From Melioribacteraceae bacterium (GTDB taxonomy: Bacteria; Bacteroidota; Ignavibacteria; Ignavibacteriales; Melioribacteraceae), in contig WGAL01000250.1 of assembly GCA_015494845.1 (NCBI GenBank), forward strand, positions 1-7,792: 7,792 bases of DNA, in the 5' to 3' direction. Of the stretch, positions 7,471 to 7,792 are shown one piece after another. The notes below the pieces were generated by a model that worked only from the letters and a program-made list of their open reading frames with translations, ran no database searches and had not been told where the DNA came from. Position 1 is the first letter of the stretch. The number at the start of each line of letters is the position of its first letter. The position numbers and the translations under genes were made by a program.

Positions 7471-7508
7471 ATTAGTAAGGAACGCTAATTTTGCGTTCCC
7501 GTAATTTA
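7468..7508. terminator. Hairpin between convergent genes, probable bidirectional terminator
   Basis: GGAACGC at 7479-7485 pairs perfectly with GCGTTCC at 7493-7499 around a 7-base loop. Outside a small asymmetric internal loop, TAAATTA (7468-7474) pairs perfectly with TAATTTA (7502-7508), adding seven more base pairs. The structure fills the whole 35-base gap between the glycosyltransferase and the convergent CCA-adding enzyme gene and takes in both stop codons. Neither side has an uninterrupted run of T; + strand sequence after it is AT-rich with TTTG and TTTTC at about 7512-7521. The palindromic form suits termination from both directions. The stem is certain by sequence; its terminator role is inferred from position. 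Confidence 0.7.
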
Positions 7509-7792
7509 TAAATTTGTTTTCTCGCCGCAAAACTCGTCTTTAATTTTCATCAAATAATCGTAAGCGGCTTCGTACGTGTTTTCGATTTTCCCTTCGAGTA
7601 TTGCCTCCTCAATCGCTTTTTTGATTTCGCCGACTTTACGCGAAGGTTCGAGATTGCAAATTTTCATAATTTCGTCGCCGCGAACCGGCGATTGAAACGC
7701 GCGAAGTCTGTCTTTTTCTTTTACCTCCAATACTCTTTGCATTACTTTGTCGTAATTCCGTAGGTAACGCTCGACTTTTTTCGGATTTTTGC
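7506..7792 (-). CDS. CCA tRNA nucleotidyltransferase (CCA-adding enzyme), C-terminal end, 5' partial
   Basis: On the - strand the frame is open from the window edge down to the TAA at 7508-7506, giving about 95 residues. It extends upstream of the ATG at 7742 with KNPKKVERYLRNYDKV in the same frame, so that ATG is internal and not the start. The visible part is the C-terminal helical tail of class II CCA-adding enzymes of the HD-domain type: EVKEKDRLRAFQSPVRGDEIM, then LEPSRKVGEIKKAIEEAILEG, then YEAAYDYLMK. The RGDEIM and VGEIKKAI...AILEG pattern is what I remember from Bacteroidota-like members. The enzyme adds or repairs the 3' CCA of tRNA. The catalytic head (G-S and DxD motifs) and the HD region lie outside the window, so activity cannot be judged; a poly(A) polymerase-like relative is the main alternative. 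The gene converges on the + strand operon. Confidence 0.87.
   Translation of the reverse strand, partial: KNPKKVERYLRNYDKVMQRVLEVKEKDRLRAFQSPVRGDEIMKICNLEPSRKVGEIKKAIEEAILEGKIENTYEAAYDYLMKIKDEFCGEKTNL

Noticed and set aside
7740..7742. ATG on the - strand as the start of a small 78-residue protein
   Set aside because: The same frame is open to the window edge and the upstream residues continue the CCA-adding enzyme tail, so this is an internal methionine of a larger gene.

Overview
The window reads as ordinary, gene-dense bacterial chromosome, moderately AT-rich by eye. Seven genes lie head to tail on the + strand, followed by the tail of one convergent gene on the - strand. I saw no tRNA, rRNA, CRISPR array, insertion sequence, phage gene or defence gene. 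The host is probably in or near the Fibrobacterota/Bacteroidota/Chlorobiota (FCB) group. This rests on the look of the C-terminal end of the CCA-adding enzyme and the IMP dehydrogenase tail, recalled from memory, so it is a tentative placement.

Layout: bases 1-1249 hold cinA, which lacks only its first few codons. thpR (1242-1796) overlaps it by 8 bases. recA (1798-2835) starts one base after the thpR stop codon. After a 70-base gap comes recX (2906-3529). Its stop codon overlaps the start of a glutaryl-CoA dehydrogenase-like gene (3526-4680) by 4 bases. guaB, encoding IMP dehydrogenase (4712-6178), follows after 31 bases, and a GT-B glycosyltransferase (6190-7470) after a further 11. A 35-base gap containing a strong inverted repeat separates this run from the - strand gene, which encodes the C-terminus of a CCA tRNA nucleotidyltransferase (7506-7792, start outside the window).

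How the genes fit together: cinA-thpR-recA-recX is a recognisable recombination and nucleotide/RNA-maintenance cluster. CinA deals with NMN and ADP-ribose, ThpR is a 2H phosphoesterase, RecA is the recombinase and RecX modulates RecA. The downstream half is metabolic: an acyl-CoA dehydrogenase, the committed step to GMP, and a sugar transferase. The spacing suggests co-transcription or at least transcriptional read-through, but no single pathway unites all seven genes. The most unusual junction is the translational-coupling overlap between recX and the acyl-CoA dehydrogenase gene. I found no convincing undescribed system; the findings are modest observations on gene order, active-site residues and the convergent terminator.
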